DNA of 64,000 nucleotides from Amborella trichopoda (GCF_000471905.2 NW_006499973.1:5281046-5345045), one strand, 5' to 3'. Shown: positions 10,571 to 23,163, counted from the stretch's first letter. The notes: generated from the letters alone by a model not told the origin. Numbers and translations are program-made.

Positions 10571-12060
10571 TTACTACCCCTTAGTTAGATCTTTCTTGTT
10601 TGGCTAGTCTCTTCTTTTATTATCTGCTTTCATTCTCTTTTTATATTCACTTATGGCTGTTGGGTTCTGGAACCCATTTATCCAGGTTGGGGATTTTCTT
10701 ATCCCCTTATTCGAGAGTGTCCCTAGGGAACAAGGTCCTTTGACTTCGTTCCTGACCATCCTCTTGAGCAAAGACTCCTTGTCTAGCTCCCAGGTCTTAA
10801 CATAGACTGGTGTGAGGAGGGACTTGAATGTCCCTCACTCCCCATCTCTTCGCTCTGGTGGAAACTCCACCCAGGCGCCTTGCATGGGCGGCACTTATAT
10901 TGCCCCACACAGCATGCACCCAGCCGCCGACAAGTCACTTGCTGGTCGAGTTCCTGAGGTATGCCGGAAGGCTGCCCAATCCCTTTCTGCAAAAGGAAAG
11001 CAAGTTGTCATTGCTTCTGTGGGTCACCATAAGGCTATTCCCCACATTTCTACACCATTGGTCTCCATCCTTAGAGGCTCAACACATCGAGGTGGAAACC
11101 CTACGGTGAGACAACCTTCTCATCCTGCTCCTATGCGCACACAAGCGCACCCTGTAAGGGGCAGGCTTGCTCCTGTTTTCTTACTGACACCTGCATGTAG
11201 TTCTCGGCCTTCTAAGGCCAGATCACTTGCACGACCACGGTTGATCCTCAGGTCTCCTATAATCCTTCTTCAAGGGGCGTGCATGCGTTGCCATCTCAGG
11301 TGTCCCCTCGCCCTCAACTCATGTCTCCACATGAGTCAACCTTGCTCCTCCTTCATCGAGCAAGCACCTCCAGCCTTGGTACTCGAAGGTTTTCCCCAAG
11401 AGTACCATCCTGAACCCGCCATAACGCTTTGGTCATGTTTTTGGAGCTCATAAGAGAGCTCGGGGCATGGACCTCACAGAAGATCAAGTCTTTCATCCCC
11501 CTTGGCCCAAGATGACTCCAGTTCCTAGCCCTCATCCATCGTCGCACCTGATAGAGACAGCTCTCTGTTGTACGAGAAGAGTTGACCTGTCGCGACCTAA
11601 ATCCCAGTTTTGGCACGAGGTCCATCTCAAGCTAAACGTGATGGAGGTCTGCGAATTTCTATTAGGGAGGTGACCAAGGCAGTCAAAACAACCAATTTTG
11701 ACAACCCTCTTCACCTGAATCCCTTCTACCCCCTTCAAATGATGAAGCCTGAAGAAGAGCTCAATGAGCCCTATGTTGTGGTTACTGTCGCAGAAGAAGA
11801 CCCAGCCATTCAACAGCCATGGTCCCAAGACCATCATGAACCGGCTCCTCAGCCACAGTCTCAAGATCGTTGAGAACTGGTCCAAACGCGATCTGCATAC
11901 AAAAGTAGAGTTCAGTAAGGGCATGCTGACCCCTTACTGACTGACCTACCATGTAAGACCCGTCAAGTTCGCAAACCCTCTGTTGCCACTAACATCGACC
12001 CCCATAATGAAACAATTAGTGTAATGGTCGTAGGCGAGCCCAACGATGCGTAGGAGTATC
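10571..12060 (+). pseudogene. Leader of element A with remnant of an extra ORF before gag
   Basis: About 1.5 kb separates PBS and gag, much more than in most gypsy elements but normal for Ogre, which has an extra ORF of unknown function here. A 213-codon frame (10812-11453) opens the region. A segment around 11150-11220 reads HPVRGRLAP...SSRPSKARS and matches, in translation, the CD leader (41690-41770) and the H leader (about 63230-63140, minus). In A the frame is lost afterwards by indels. The protein is Pro/Ser/Arg-rich with no domain I recognise. The shared reading frame is seen; its coding status is inferred from that. Confidence 0.5.
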
Positions 12061-12062
12061 AT

Positions 12063-13409
12063 ATGAACAAGTTTGAGGACATGGTGCATGCGATGATGGA
12101 GAAGATCGATCGTATTGACGTGGCATGCCAGTCGGCTAACCACAAGGCCAATTCCCATTACTCTGATGGTGTACCTCCACAGCAACCTCCTCTGTCTACC
12201 TCACAAAACAATTCATTCCCTCATCCGGTTTCTCAGTCAGATATGGACACTATGGCACCCATAGCCTAAAGAACAGACAAATTCTGAGCATATAAGGTGC
12301 GACGCCTTATCAAATACCATATCCTTCCTATATTGATTAGGTCATGTTCCCCTTAGACTATAAGAAAGTGAAGCTTCCTTTATTCAGTGGAACCACCTCC
12401 CCAAACCAGCATAGTGCCCACTTCCAGACAGCATGTCGAGAAACAGCAGCTGATGGGAGACTTTTTCTCCGCCAGTTCGTTGAGACCCTTGATGGCCCAA
12501 CACTCCAATGGTATGCCCGACTTCCTCCAAACTCAATACATACATGGGAGGAGATGGAGAAGTTGTTCTATCAACGCTTCTATGAGGTCGAGAGAGAACT
12601 TCAAACCATCAAGCTTCTCACCTTGACTCAAGACCCTGATGAGCCCGTAGATCAGGTCATATCAAGATGGAGAAACTTGGCTTCTCGCCATCCTAATCTT
12701 ATTCCAAAGAAGGAAGCAGTCCAAACTTGCATGCAAAACATGCAACCTGAAATCGCTCTATATGTCAAGACCTCTAATCCGACCTCCATGTCAGAGTTGA
12801 TCTCTAAATCAGTTCACATAGAAAGTTTGTCACACCATCATGGTGGGTCACGACAACCATCTAAAAATTCAGCGAACAATCGGGGCAATGGTGGCTCTCG
12901 GAATAGCACACGGGGCAGCCAACAAAAAGGGGTAATTAATGCAGCAGTTATGGTCACTGATTCAAAGAAAGCTCCCTCTCAAACTTTGGACCTCTCTAAA
13001 GAGGTAAGCACGACGAAGGTAACACCCCAGGCTGGCAGGCAGCAACGATCGTACAATCTGGTACCTCCACCAGCCAACATTGATCGAAGTGATTATTTTA
13101 CCGACATAGGCATAAAGTCTGTCCCTTTGAGAAGGAATGGGTCCTTATGTTGTTCCAATCATTATTGGAGCAGAATATGATCCAGCTTTCAGAAGCCAGG
13201 TTCCCTGAGAAATCTGGCCTTGACATTCAAGCAAATTATTGTGCCTATCATCAAAGCATCAATCATCCCACAGATGACTACTACACGCTGAAGGATATCA
13301 TTGAGGCCCAAATTCTGAAAGGTTAGATAAAGCTTGAAGATTTAAAGAAGGCCTTCGGGGCAACTAAGGCCTCCCATGTCGTAATCATTTAAGAGGAGGA
13401 TGAAATGCC
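12063..13409 (+). pseudogene. gag of element A (frameshifted and truncated)
   Basis: The gag capsid region of a Tat/Ogre-type element. The frame 12063-12269 starts MNKFEDMVHAMMEKIDRID and aligns with CD 42628 onward. A one-base indel near 12255 shifts it into 12344-13180, which holds the Retrotrans_gag core (QFVETLDGPTLQWYARLP ... TWEEMEKLFYQRF ... LASRHPN). A further shift leads to a zinc-knuckle-like YCAYHQSINHPTDDYY near 13240, with the last Cys replaced by Tyr. Homology to CD gag stops abruptly at about 13409, where inverted pol sequence begins. Gag would form the virus-like particle; this copy cannot. Confidence 0.8.
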
Positions 13410-14343
13410 GGGTTTGGGCCTCATCGATTGCCCCTGCTTTATTTTCAACATCAAGTGAGGGTGCCGCTATCAAGTGGTTTGGTAGGGCTGCTCCTATAGG
13501 GTCTTCTCCATTTCATGAGACAATCAGTATCTTGGATGAGACCGCCTCTATAGTATTTTCATCAAATAGGGCGATCCCTATCAAACTGGTGGATAGGACT
13601 GCCCCGGTTGGATCTTCTTCTTTTCTTTGAATTTGAGGTGCCACAAGTAGTGGAATCATGCCCCTGCCCCTATCATTTTCTTTGGATCCTTTCTCTTCAG
13701 GGAGTAGTATTATTTTATCTTTAAAGTCTGGTTCTTCATCCCATATAGGCGGGTTATTCAAAAAATCCTGTAAAAGTGTCCCAGGTGGTCCCCTTAGAAT
13801 TTCTAGGGGTTTGATTTCTTTTAATTCTTGTAGAGGTGTTGGATTGAGTGGCATGAAAGGAGCATGTATGAGAAACCCATAAACTTGATATTTAGGACAT
13901 CTCTTCAGATATTTCCAATAGTCTTAAGCCATAGTAGTCCAGTGGTATCCTTATCTTCTGAATTTCTGATCTAGGAGTGTTGTCCCTGTGTGTCCTCCTT
14001 CATTGCGTAGTTCTTTGAGCACTGTGTTGACCTCTGGTTGGTCAATAAACCTTAGGATGACTCCTTTAAAGGATTTCTTATAGAGGATGTCGTCTTTGAT
14101 CAAGAAGTTGATTGAGAATCTTCTTAAGGTCTCCCTGTCTCTCTTTAAGGCTCCTTCGGGATACATTCCTTCTTTGAGTAAGACTGATACATCATGATAC
14201 CAGGGCTTAGCTTTGACTATCTGGTTGGCCCCGAGGGTGAACACTTCTTCTTCCCTCTCTACATAGTTTTCTTCCTCTGTTGACTCCATCGTGGGAGGAG
14301 AAATATGACTCTTGTGTCTAATGTAGAATGGTTGGATACTCAT
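13410..14343 (-). pseudogene. Integrase zinc-binding region and unidentified tail of remnant I
   Basis: On the minus strand 13951-14343 encodes an N-terminal integrase region: INFLIKDDILYKKSF and a histidine segment RNEGGHTGTT fit the H2C2 finger that precedes the catalytic core. After KYQVYGFLIHAP, near 13870, the expected integrase core is missing. The frame 13513-13854 instead carries a Pro/Leu/Asp-rich sequence I do not recognise, whose EDPTGA(V/A)L segment is repeated about 100 bases further on (toward 13420). The remnant ends at the junction with element A gag. Confidence 0.55.
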
Positions 14344-14659
14344 TCAGGGAGGAATGTCCACCATTGATGCGAGAGTGGCCAAGGTATCGGCGAACCGGTT
14401 GTTTTCCTGAGTCACATATTGAAAGGTTACTCTTTTGAAGCATTTTGACAACTTTGCAACTGAGTCCTGGTAGAGCTGGAGATTTTTGTCTCAAACCTTC
14501 TATTCTCTGTTAATTTGATTTATTACAAGTAAAGAATCACCCAAGACCCTAATTGTTCAATTTGGAGTTCACGAGCGTTCTCGAGACTAGCTATTAAGCC
14601 TTCATATTATGCAATGTTGCTTGTGCATGGAAAATTGAGCCTTATAGCGGTTGGAAACA

Positions 14660-15049
14660 TTATTTTTCTAGAGAGCAAAGGATGACTCTAACACCAGTTC
14701 CGTATTCATTCCTAGCCCCGTCAAAGTATAGCTCCCATATATGACCCTCAATTACAAAGGGGTCCTCATTAGGGAGATCCGTTTTGAAGGGGACGCAGTC
14801 ATGTAAGGCATGCTTAGCTAAGTGATCAGCAATTTCTTGCCCCTTGACTGATTTTTGAGTAACATATTCAATGTCAAATTCACTTAGGAGCATTCTCCAT
14901 TTTGCTAATCGTCCATTTAGAACATGTCTTTTTAGCAGGTACTTGAGTGAATCCATCTTGGAAATCAGGTTGATGGTATGAGAAAGCACATAATGCCTCA
15001 ATTTTTGAGTTGCCCATACTAAGGTTAGACAATGTTTTTTCACATCCAA
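14660..15049 (-). pseudogene. RNase H and start of archaeal-type RNase H, remnant I
   Basis: The 129-residue frame begins in the classical retrotransposon RNase H (LTLVWATQKLRHYVLSH, then a KWRMLLSEFDIEYV segment and an EIADHLAKHA tail). It then enters a second RNase H with WELYFDGARNEYGTGVRV, whose FDGA gives the first catalytic Asp. Two RNase H domains in tandem are the hallmark of the Tat/Ogre lineage. The second domain is cut by stops after about 30 residues. The neighbouring 15050-15320 stretch still resembles the RT-RH connection but is broken. Confidence 0.75.
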
Positions 15050-15321
15050 GTATGATATTTCATAGTTGACTATTGTCTTACTGATATAGTAGATGGTCTT
15101 CTCTTTTCATTGATTGTTATATTGCCCTAACATCACCCCTATTGTCTAATCTGTCACATTAAGGTAAATGAATAGAGGTTTGTTAGGATCAGGTGGACTC
15201 AAGATCGGTGGGTTAAAAAGGTACTCCCTTGTACGGTCAAAGTCTTTTTGACATGTCTCTCCTAGATAAACAGGGTGTCCTTCTTTAACAGACGATTGAA
15301 TGGACCACGTTTCTCAGCTTA

Positions 15322-16637
15322 TTAAGATATTAATCTCTGGATTGCCTGTATTCTACCTTGCAAGCCACAAATTTGTCGAATATTCTTTGGAGGTGGAATT
15401 TCTGAGATAGCCTTAATTTTTATTGGGTCCACTTCTATTTCTCTTTGGCTCACAATGAAGTCAAGTAGCTTGCCAGACTCAACACTGAAGGCACACTTCT
15501 GAGGATTCAGCTCTAGTTGTTGCTCTCGAAGTCGGTCAAATTCTCTTTTCAAATTGGGAAGGTGGGCATCTCGAGTTTTGGATTTGATGAGGACATCATC
15601 GGCATAGTCTTCCATAATGTCATGTATCAAGTCATGAAATATAGAAGTCATGGCCCCTGGTAGGTTGCCTCGACATTTTTAAGATCGAAAGGCATGACTC
15701 TATAGCAGTATGTCCTCCATTGCATGGTGAAGTCAAGTCTTTTCTTTCGCCATGGCCAGAGATATCGTTCATGAAGGATAGCATCTGGTGTCCAGTAGTG
15801 TTGTTAACTAGGGCATCTATATTTGGAAGAGGAAAGTCATTCTTAGGACATGATTTGTTCAGGTCCCTATAGTCGATACAAACTTTGATTCTCCCATCTT
15901 TCTTAAGTACCACTATGATATTGGCTAACTAATCCAGACAATCCACATATAAGATGAACTTTGCCTTTAAAATATGTCAATATCTTCTTTTATCTTCAGC
16001 TCCAAGTGAGGCTTTTGTCGGCGTAGTTTCTGTTTGATGGCTCTTGTCCCTTCATGGAGTACAAGATGATGTCGTACCAATTCGGGATTTAAGCCAGGCA
16101 TATCTTCATAGGATCAAGCAAATATGTCAATGAATTCTTTAAGAGGGAGATCATCTTGTCTTGTTCTTCTGGTGATAGAGAGCTTCCAATTCTTGTGATC
16201 TTCGGATCTTTCTCAATTCCTAGATTAATGTCCAAGGTCTCCTCGACAATAGCAGTAGGGCTACCATCAAATCTTGTCTTAAACTGCTCAGCTTGGAACA
16301 TGAGTTCCTTAGTGAGAGGTTCGTCATCTGCCTCGAAATTTTCATCGACAGATGAGTCCTCATTTGTTTGATTTTCATTTTCTTCATTGAGTTTGTTTAA
16401 GATTTCATTGGGTATGTCAAGGGTCTTGATTGTATTGTCTACAATTAGAAAGGTAATGGTGTCAGAGAGGCTTCGGGCAGGATGCCTGTGTAGGCATCCT
16501 GCATCAACCCATTTTTTTGGCACAGGGACTTGAAAGTGTCGTTGTATCCCCTTGATGGATTCAATGGATAGGGGAGTAATACTCCAATTTTCAGTAATTC
16601 CCTTAGTTTGTTTGGGAGCAGAGGAGGTGGTAGCCAC
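15322..16637 (-). pseudogene. Reverse transcriptase of remnant I (frameshifted)
   Basis: RT is spread over three minus-strand frames. 16089-16637 is the protease-RT linker with an acidic stretch, ending in a degenerate LLKNSLTYLLDPMK region before RT. 15632-15913 has VLKKDGRIKVCIDYRDLNKSCPKNDFPLPNIDALV, the conserved fingers; its motif A reads SFMND instead of SFMDG. 15322-15651 has the catalytic EDYADDVLIKS, followed by the LNPQKCAF and PPPKNIRQICGLQGRI thumb motifs. The YADD box is intact, but the frameshift between fingers and palm and the altered motif A make it inactive. Confidence 0.85.
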
Positions 16638-17030
16638 AATATGGGTTCCAAGTGCAAGCTGGAAAAGTTGTTATTCTAATAGCTCTTCTTCTAGAGGAAT
16701 TTCAATTATGATCTTTGGTTTTGGAAGAGATTTGGTCTTTCAGCGGTCAAAACATTGAATTCCTCCAAGAATAAAACTTGGATGCCAAGAAGATTTGAGT
16801 TTACATTGAAGCTTAGAAAGTGTGCAACCCAGCTCACTTCGATCGTCAGTGTCTACTGTAGCATGAGGGGAATGAGTAATTGCCTCAGCAACACCTTATC
16901 CATTTTTTCCAAGGCCAGAGCCGGGGCAATACCCCTAAGCCAATAGCCATATTTCATGCCGTGCACGAATAGAAATCGTAATGACTACAACAATTTTTCA
17001 GTTTCTCAAACATTTCATGTGTTTCATGGA

Positions 17031-17930
17031 TCATGCACAATTTTCCTTATATGTTAGAATTGGAATCTCTTGGATTTTTAAATTTTTAAGGACTTTTTCT
17101 TTTTCTTCTTTGACTGCATCTGAATGTACGTGAGCCACTCCTCCAGCAGTTGGGAACTTGAGGCATTGGTGGAAAGTGGAGGCCACAACGAGATTTTCAT
17201 GTAGCCACGGCCTGCCAATGAGTAGATTAAAGGAAGGTTCAATGTCAAGGACATAAAACCTCACTATTTGGACCACCGACCCAATCTTAAGAGTGAGAGG
17301 GATGATCCCTAAGGTTTCTCTTTGAGCCCCATCATAGGCTGCAGTTGAGATGTTTGAGACCTCAAGGTCTGTTTGTGATAACCCTTATCTTAGAATAGTT
17401 TTCAAGGGATAGATGTTCAGAGATGCCCCATTGTTAAGCATCACTTTCCTGATTTCATAAACGCTCATGACAACAGTGATATAAATTGGATAGGTGTGAA
17501 AACAATCGAACCCCAGAGGTATGTCATCTTCAGTAAATGTAATGCGAGTTGGTGTCGTTAAAAGATTGATCATGTTGCTTAACTATTTGGGTCTAGTATA
17601 GGCAAGGACATGAGTCCTTCCAAGTACTTCCTCAATTTGGACCCCGATGAATGGACGAGTTCTTCATTAGATCCATGATAGAAATGGATGCTGGAATTTT
17701 ACTAAGAGGAGTTGGAAAGTTGTACTATGTGATAGGCTCAGCAGCGTTCGTTTCTTGTTCCTTTGTTGTTTCATTGGGCATGCTGGGATTTTGATCAACT
17801 TTAGGAAGATTCCTGAGCCTTTCCTCTAGAGTGTTGGCCATCAATCGAGGTGGCTTGAAGTGGCTTCCTCTCCTCGTGAGGTGGTTAGCCTCTTGAGGGT
17901 TTTTACTCACCATGAAGATGACACCTGTCT
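17031..17930 (-). pseudogene. Aspartic protease region of remnant I
   Basis: 17385-17573 ends in VMLNNGASLNIYPLKTI, matching the VDDGSALNICPL active-site region of Tat/Ogre proteases with the catalytic Asp changed to Asn. 17031-17276 continues with FYVLDIEPSFNLLIGRPWLHENLVV, the conserved FNLLLGRPWIH motif that closes this protease. 17725-17913 is a short gag-protease linker frame without recognisable motif. The order protease, RT, RNase H, integrase along the minus strand is that of a gypsy polyprotein. Confidence 0.7.
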
Positions 17931-18675
17931 AGATTCTCCTAGATTTTTAGCTTTATCATCTTACGATGGAGTGTAATCCCAATTAATTCAAATCATGTTT
18001 ATGCATGGATCTCTATTGACTATGGCTTCTTTGATTTTGAAGATGGCATGATCCTTAGGGGAAACTGGGAATTTTCTTAAGTATCCTTACGGTTTTACAC
18101 TTTAATATCTCCCCTGAGTAACTCATCTTCAATCATTGTAATTACAAATGAACAGGCCTCCTTGGGGGACTTAATTACAACTTTCTTGCCATTATTCGAG
18201 AGTGGATTGGAAAATATTCCCATCTTCTGATTAGACGCCTCCACCAGTGTATCGATGGGAGTGTAGTTGATAGAACCCTTATTTAGGAGTTCCAGAATGA
18301 TGTATGTAGTTGATAGTATCCTTATGGTTGTTTTTTTTTTTTATATAATTTTATCCTTTTTTTTTTTTATCTAAGAAATAAGATAAAGATACTTCTAAAA
18401 GATTTTTTTTCTTTTTTTTCTTTTTAGAGAGAATAAAGGATGCTTCTAAATGGAAATAAAGTCCAAAAAATTTTCAGTTATGCAGATAAAATCTAAATAG
18501 GTAAAGCAAAGAAAGCCTAGATCTATCTTTTATTTTTTTTCTTTTTTAAACAAAAATTATTTTATCGAAAGAGAAATTTTATTATTATTTTTATTTTTAT
18601 TTTTTTAGAAAAGAGATAAAGATTCCTTTTTAAAAGATAAAGTTGCACTTAAAGAAGATAATTATGATCTAAAGA
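17931..18675. other. AT-rich unassigned stretch before element F
   Basis: Contains long T and A runs (18330-18640) and no protein-like frame. It may be the decayed gag-side part of remnant I. Its last five bases, AAAGA at 18671-18675, would be the left target site of element F, but the right flank of F is lost, so this cannot be confirmed. Confidence 0.4.
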
Positions 18676-19654
18676 TGTCACGACCCCACCACCAACCCCT
18701 ATTCCATACTTGACGGAAGGTTACCTAGTGCGGGTTCATGATCCCAAGGTAGCGCATGTCACTCTGGTCAGAGTTGACTCAACGTCGTTATATCGGTGAT
18801 AAAAGCAAACCATGGCAAAGAATTAAATCAATAACTCTAAATGCAAAATAATTATTTAAAATTGGAAGGATCCATACACCAATAAAAATGTACTACATCA
18901 AATTCTTCCCAAAATATTACACTTGAGTCTAGGGTATTAGGGCCGCGTATTACATTTTTAAAAAATAAACAAAATTCAGGTTAAACTGCCCAACCACATA
19001 CAAGATCTGAGCTTCTTCTTAAAGGAAAAATCGTTTCGACTCCCAACTGTAAAACACGTACTTCACGCCCTTCTGACATGTCGATATCAATCTACAAGAG
19101 GAGAGATATAGTGGGATGAGCCATGAAGCCCAGTAAGTATATCTAGGTGCTACACATCATTATTGAGTCTATCCATGTGTCATGAATAGTTGTTTAAATT
19201 GTAAAAATTCATAGTGCAAACGTCAAATAAATCAGAAAACATATCATTGCATCTCTTACAGGCGTCATATGAAGATGTCATGGTGAGCATTTAATCATTG
19301 CAATCATCATAGTTCACAGTCATTATTTAAGCATCATCCACTCACTCCTTAGTTCACCTACTCCTGAAGTAGAAGCTCTATACATCGGGCCAAGCCAATC
19401 CATTGTTTAGGACCTCTACCATTCCTCAAGAGGGAGGGTAATGACAAGTTGGAAAATCCACTTCGTAATACCCTCATACTCACACACACGGTCCCCAATG
19501 CACATTGGGATTTTCGATAGGCACTTACCTTGCAAGGCATCATTCACTAGTATCATTATATGAGTTTTGAGGGGGGAGGGGTGCAACCCTCCCATTTTAC
19601 TTTCTCCTAGCTCCATCCTATCATTCAGCGAGTTGGGGAACATTGTCGGTATCA

Positions 19655-19820
19655 CTTTTCTCAGCATAATAGTACCCACTACTAATGGGTGTCCCATTTG
19701 CGTAACAGTTAGTATCAGCAGAACAATGCCCACTACTGATGTGTGTCCCATCGCGTAGTGGCAGTATAACAATATCATAACTACCCACTACCAATGAGTG
19801 TCCCATTGCGCAATGATCAT
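19655..19820. repeat. Three ~64-bp tandem units in LTR F
   Basis: The unit CCCACTACTAATGGGTGTCC recurs three times with substitutions (starts near 19676, 19730 and 19785). The CCACTAC inside the first unit of the other LTR copy is the point where element B is inserted (26791). Confidence 0.75.
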
Positions 19821-21510
19821 TATCACAATATTATAACATGCTCAAGCATGAGTTTTACTCATACTTCCAATCTGATTATGCAAAGTTTGAGTCATGTTAA
19901 AAAATATACAACCATCATGTATGTTATGCCACTTAGCATGAAACATTCATCATAAGAGGGCTATCACATGGAACTCACACTTATCAATGAGCATTTATGA
20001 AACTTTATCGCATTTGCACCCTGACATTCATCATGTAACATTCATCAAGGAACTACCACATAGCAATTGCACTTGTCACTTATCATGTATGGCATGATCA
20101 CATAACATTGTTCACATAATGCTATGACATTTAATCATGTAGTATTCATCACATGAAACTATCACATAGCACTTAAGCTTATCAATATCCACTTACAACA
20201 CTTTGTCACTTGAGTGAAGTTCATAAAAGTGTGCCCAATTCCTCTATATTCATAACCATGTCATCCTTATGAAAAAGGGGTGTCATTCTCAAGCTGTGGA
20301 GGGTTTTTGTATGGTTCCATATTCAATATCGAAATAGACTCACTCAAGGTTTATATAAAAGTGATTTGAACACATTTGTCTAATGTTTGAGCGTAAAATA
20401 ATCTGTTTCCAAAATGAACACAGGACTGAAATACTTGGTGACGAGTAACAATGATGTACCTCTCTTCTCGGAGGCATAACTACCATTCTAGAGAGAATTC
20501 CAAAATGATTTAATCATGAATCTTTAAGTTTATACATAGATCTTTAAAGCGGTAGTGGTATGAAGGTGTTTGGGCGGCATTTGATAGGTCAAAATCTAGG
20601 TGACAGTTGCTGGAAATTTCAGCCACTATGGACAGTGACATACCCTTACGTTTTGGGGCATGTCACTCAACCCATATGAAATTTTAACATGATGTAAAAG
20701 GAAAAATTGTAGTAGACGAGCATATCTTTCATCAAGACCGATTTGAACCCATTTGGATACCGTTTGGAAATTGAAAAAACTGAATACGAAAACACTCACA
20801 GTTCTTGGAAATTCCATTTCTAAACCATTGCATGTTTCAAATAGCTTATAACATCTCATAATCAAGATAAACTTTGATGCAAAACCTTGTCTGTGTTATG
20901 CTAGTCATATAATGAACTACTCCATAATGACCTACTCCATAGATTTTCATCATTAGCAAGATCATTTACCACCCTCAATCACACATGGCACTTAGAAGCA
21001 CAATTCGGAAGTTCAAGTTCATTTTAACTAAACCACCCCCATCCTTCATTATATTACTTAGCTTATCTTTATTTCTTAAAATCTACCACTATCAATTTAA
21101 GTGATGCATGAACATTAAACCTACTTACCTAATGCTCAACGGTGCCTCCAAAACTCCTACTCGCAGGCTATTTCAAGCTCCCAGCACAGGCTCGATGCTA
21201 GGGCAGCAGTTGGTTCTAACTGTGGTCCTAGAGAGAGAGAGAGAGAGATAAAGGGAGAGAGAGAGAGAGAGCAAGGGAGGGAAACGACGATGTAAAGGGA
21301 AGGGAGAGGGCTTAAGTACTTGAGATGGGTGGGATCCACTGTGGTCAACTGGGTAAATGGAGATCATTGTAGCTGACATGCACGACACTGACAAGTGCGG
21401 CACTGACATGCACTACTCTGACAGGCGTGGCGCTAATAAGTATGGCAACAATCACATCTTCCCTTCACTCACGGTGCTACGCACGCATGGTGTTGCCTTC
21501 CCTACATGCT

Positions 21511-21613
21511 CTATGATGCTCCATTTCACGGGTAGTGATGCTCCATTTGACTTGCGGCAATGCTCCATTGCACGCGCGGCGATGCTCCATTTCATGCGCG
21601 GTGATGCTCCTCT
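21511..21613. repeat. ~29-bp tandem units in LTR F
   Basis: Four to five units of GATGCTCCATTT followed by a variable C/G-rich spacer such as CATGCGCGGT. They lie near the start of the LTR in the element's own direction, probably in U3. Confidence 0.7.
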
Positions 21614-21716
21614 TAGCTCACATCCTCTTCCATTCATGGACGGCATTGCTCCTCCTTCTTTTTATTCTATTGCCGTGCGCGTCTCATGTCTGGGAAAATT
21701 TGAGGTCCTTATATCA

Positions 21717-21731
21717 TCCCTCCCTAAAAAT
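21717..21731 (-). other. Polypurine tract of element F
   Basis: On the minus strand TTTTTAGGGAGGGA stands directly before the TGATATAAGG start of the 3' LTR, the position and composition expected of the plus-strand primer of reverse transcription. Confidence 0.75.
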
Positions 21732-21734
21732 GGA

Positions 21735-23103
21735 TTTTGTCAGAAAAATCATACTGTCATTAATAAAAAAGGTGGGGGTACTTCTCCTGGATTTCATCCT
21801 CCCGTTCCCATGTTGATTCTTCTCTTAAATGATATTACCATTGTACTCAGATCAGGGGGATTTCTTTATTGAGCAAAACCTGTACTCTCATGTCTAATAT
21901 CCCAATTGGTCATTCAACATAGGTCAAGTCTTCCTTGATCAGGATTGGTTCGTTCTCCAAGACATGGGACGGGTAATGTTGATATTTTCTTAGCAGCGAT
22001 ACATGAAAAACATTGTGAATGTTGGCCAATTCAGGTGGCAAGGCAAGTCGGTATGCCATGTTCCCAACTCTTTCCAGGATTTCAAAAGGCCCAATGAATC
22101 GCGGGCTCAATTTTCCTTTTCTACCGAATCTCATTATGCCCTTTGTCGATGATATCTTCAAGAATACTCGATCACTGACTTCAAATTTAAGGTCTCTCCT
22201 GCGATTATCAGTGTAAATCTTTTACCGATTTCGGGTTGTCTTGCTCTCGAATTAAGGCAATCTTCTCAAGGGTTATTTGAACAATTTCAGGGCCCCAATA
22301 ATTTTCTTTCGTCCACCTCATCCGAACAGATGGGTGACCTACAATTCCTTTTATATAAAGCCTCATAAGGCGCCATCTGAATACTGGCTTGAAAGTTGTT
22401 GTTGTACGTAAACTCTATTAGAGGTAGATGGTCTTCTCAGCTTCCCTTAAAATCAGTAACACAAGCCCTTAACATGTCCTCCAAGGTCTGAATGGTTCTC
22501 TCTGATTGCCCATCTGTCTGGGGTTGAAAGGTGGTGCTATAGGTAAGTTTGGTTCCCAAGGTTAACTGCAGAATTGTCCAAAACCTGAAGGTGAACCTAG
22601 TGTCCCTATCTGACACAATGTTGATAGGTATTCCATGCCAACTTGTCCAGGGTGTAAGTTGTGTGAATTGGTAAAAAGTGAGCAGCGTTAGTTAATCGAT
22701 CCACAATGACCCAGATACAATCATTCCCTGCACTTGACAATGGCAACCCAAAAACAAAGTCCATCGTGATGTGTTCCCATTTTCACTCCGGTATGGGCAA
22801 GGGCTATAACAGTCCAGCAGGTTTCTGATGTTCTTCCTTCACATGCTGGCATGTTAAGCACGTAGCGACGAATTGTGCCACCTCCCTCTTCATGTTGTTC
22901 CACCAGAAGACCTTTTTTTAGGTCCTAGTACATCTTTGTACTCCCAGGACTGTATAGCGGGAGAGGTGTGCTTCTTCTAGAACAACCCTTTTTACACTTT
23001 TGTCATTATAAACACATACTCGGCCCTGAAACCTCAACAACTCATCACTGCTCATAGTGAAATCCTCTTTTTCTTCCATTTTTATTTCTTCAAGGTCTTT
23101 CAT
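21735..23103 (-). pseudogene. Integrase and chromodomain of element F (broken)
   Basis: Read on the minus strand. 22918-23103 ends the RNase H-integrase linker (DELLRFQGRVCVYND, the usual approach to the H2C2 finger). The region down to 22170 carries CLTCQHVKEEHQ, a degraded core with WKWEHITMDFV and an integrase segment [14 protein letters not shown]. 21910-22161 is the integrase C-terminus (GRKGKLSPRFIGPFEILERVG, the GPY/F module; HNVFHVSLLRKY). After a stop, a chromodomain-like tail reads NKEIPLI*VQW then EESTWEREDEIQEKYPHLF. That tail defines a chromovirus, probably Tekay/Del. Several stops and frameshifts show it is dead. Confidence 0.85.
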
Positions 23104-23163
23104 AAGTTGAGGATCTTCTTTTTTGCGCCACTCAGATCCTTTGAAAGAGCTGGGGCTCTACCC

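Larger units (their letters stand above)
18676..21716 (-). mobile_element. 3' LTR of chromovirus F (3.0 kb)
   Basis: On the minus strand it runs TGATATAAGG ... GGTCGTGACA, with TG...CA ends. Its terminal kilobase is repeated almost base for base at 25785-26791. The ending GGGTCGTGACA type is common in Tekay/Del chromoviruses. It is preceded (in the element's direction) by a purine tract at 21717-21731. It contains three ~64-bp units with a CCACTAC(T/C)AATG core (19655-19820) and an array of TGCTCCATTT units (21513-21613). The frames 20626-20865 and 21357-21872 are shadows of this noncoding DNA. Confidence 0.85.

Noticed and set aside
10783..11625. Minus-strand frames in the A leader
   Set aside because: They are not conserved in the CD and H leaders, whereas the sense frame is.
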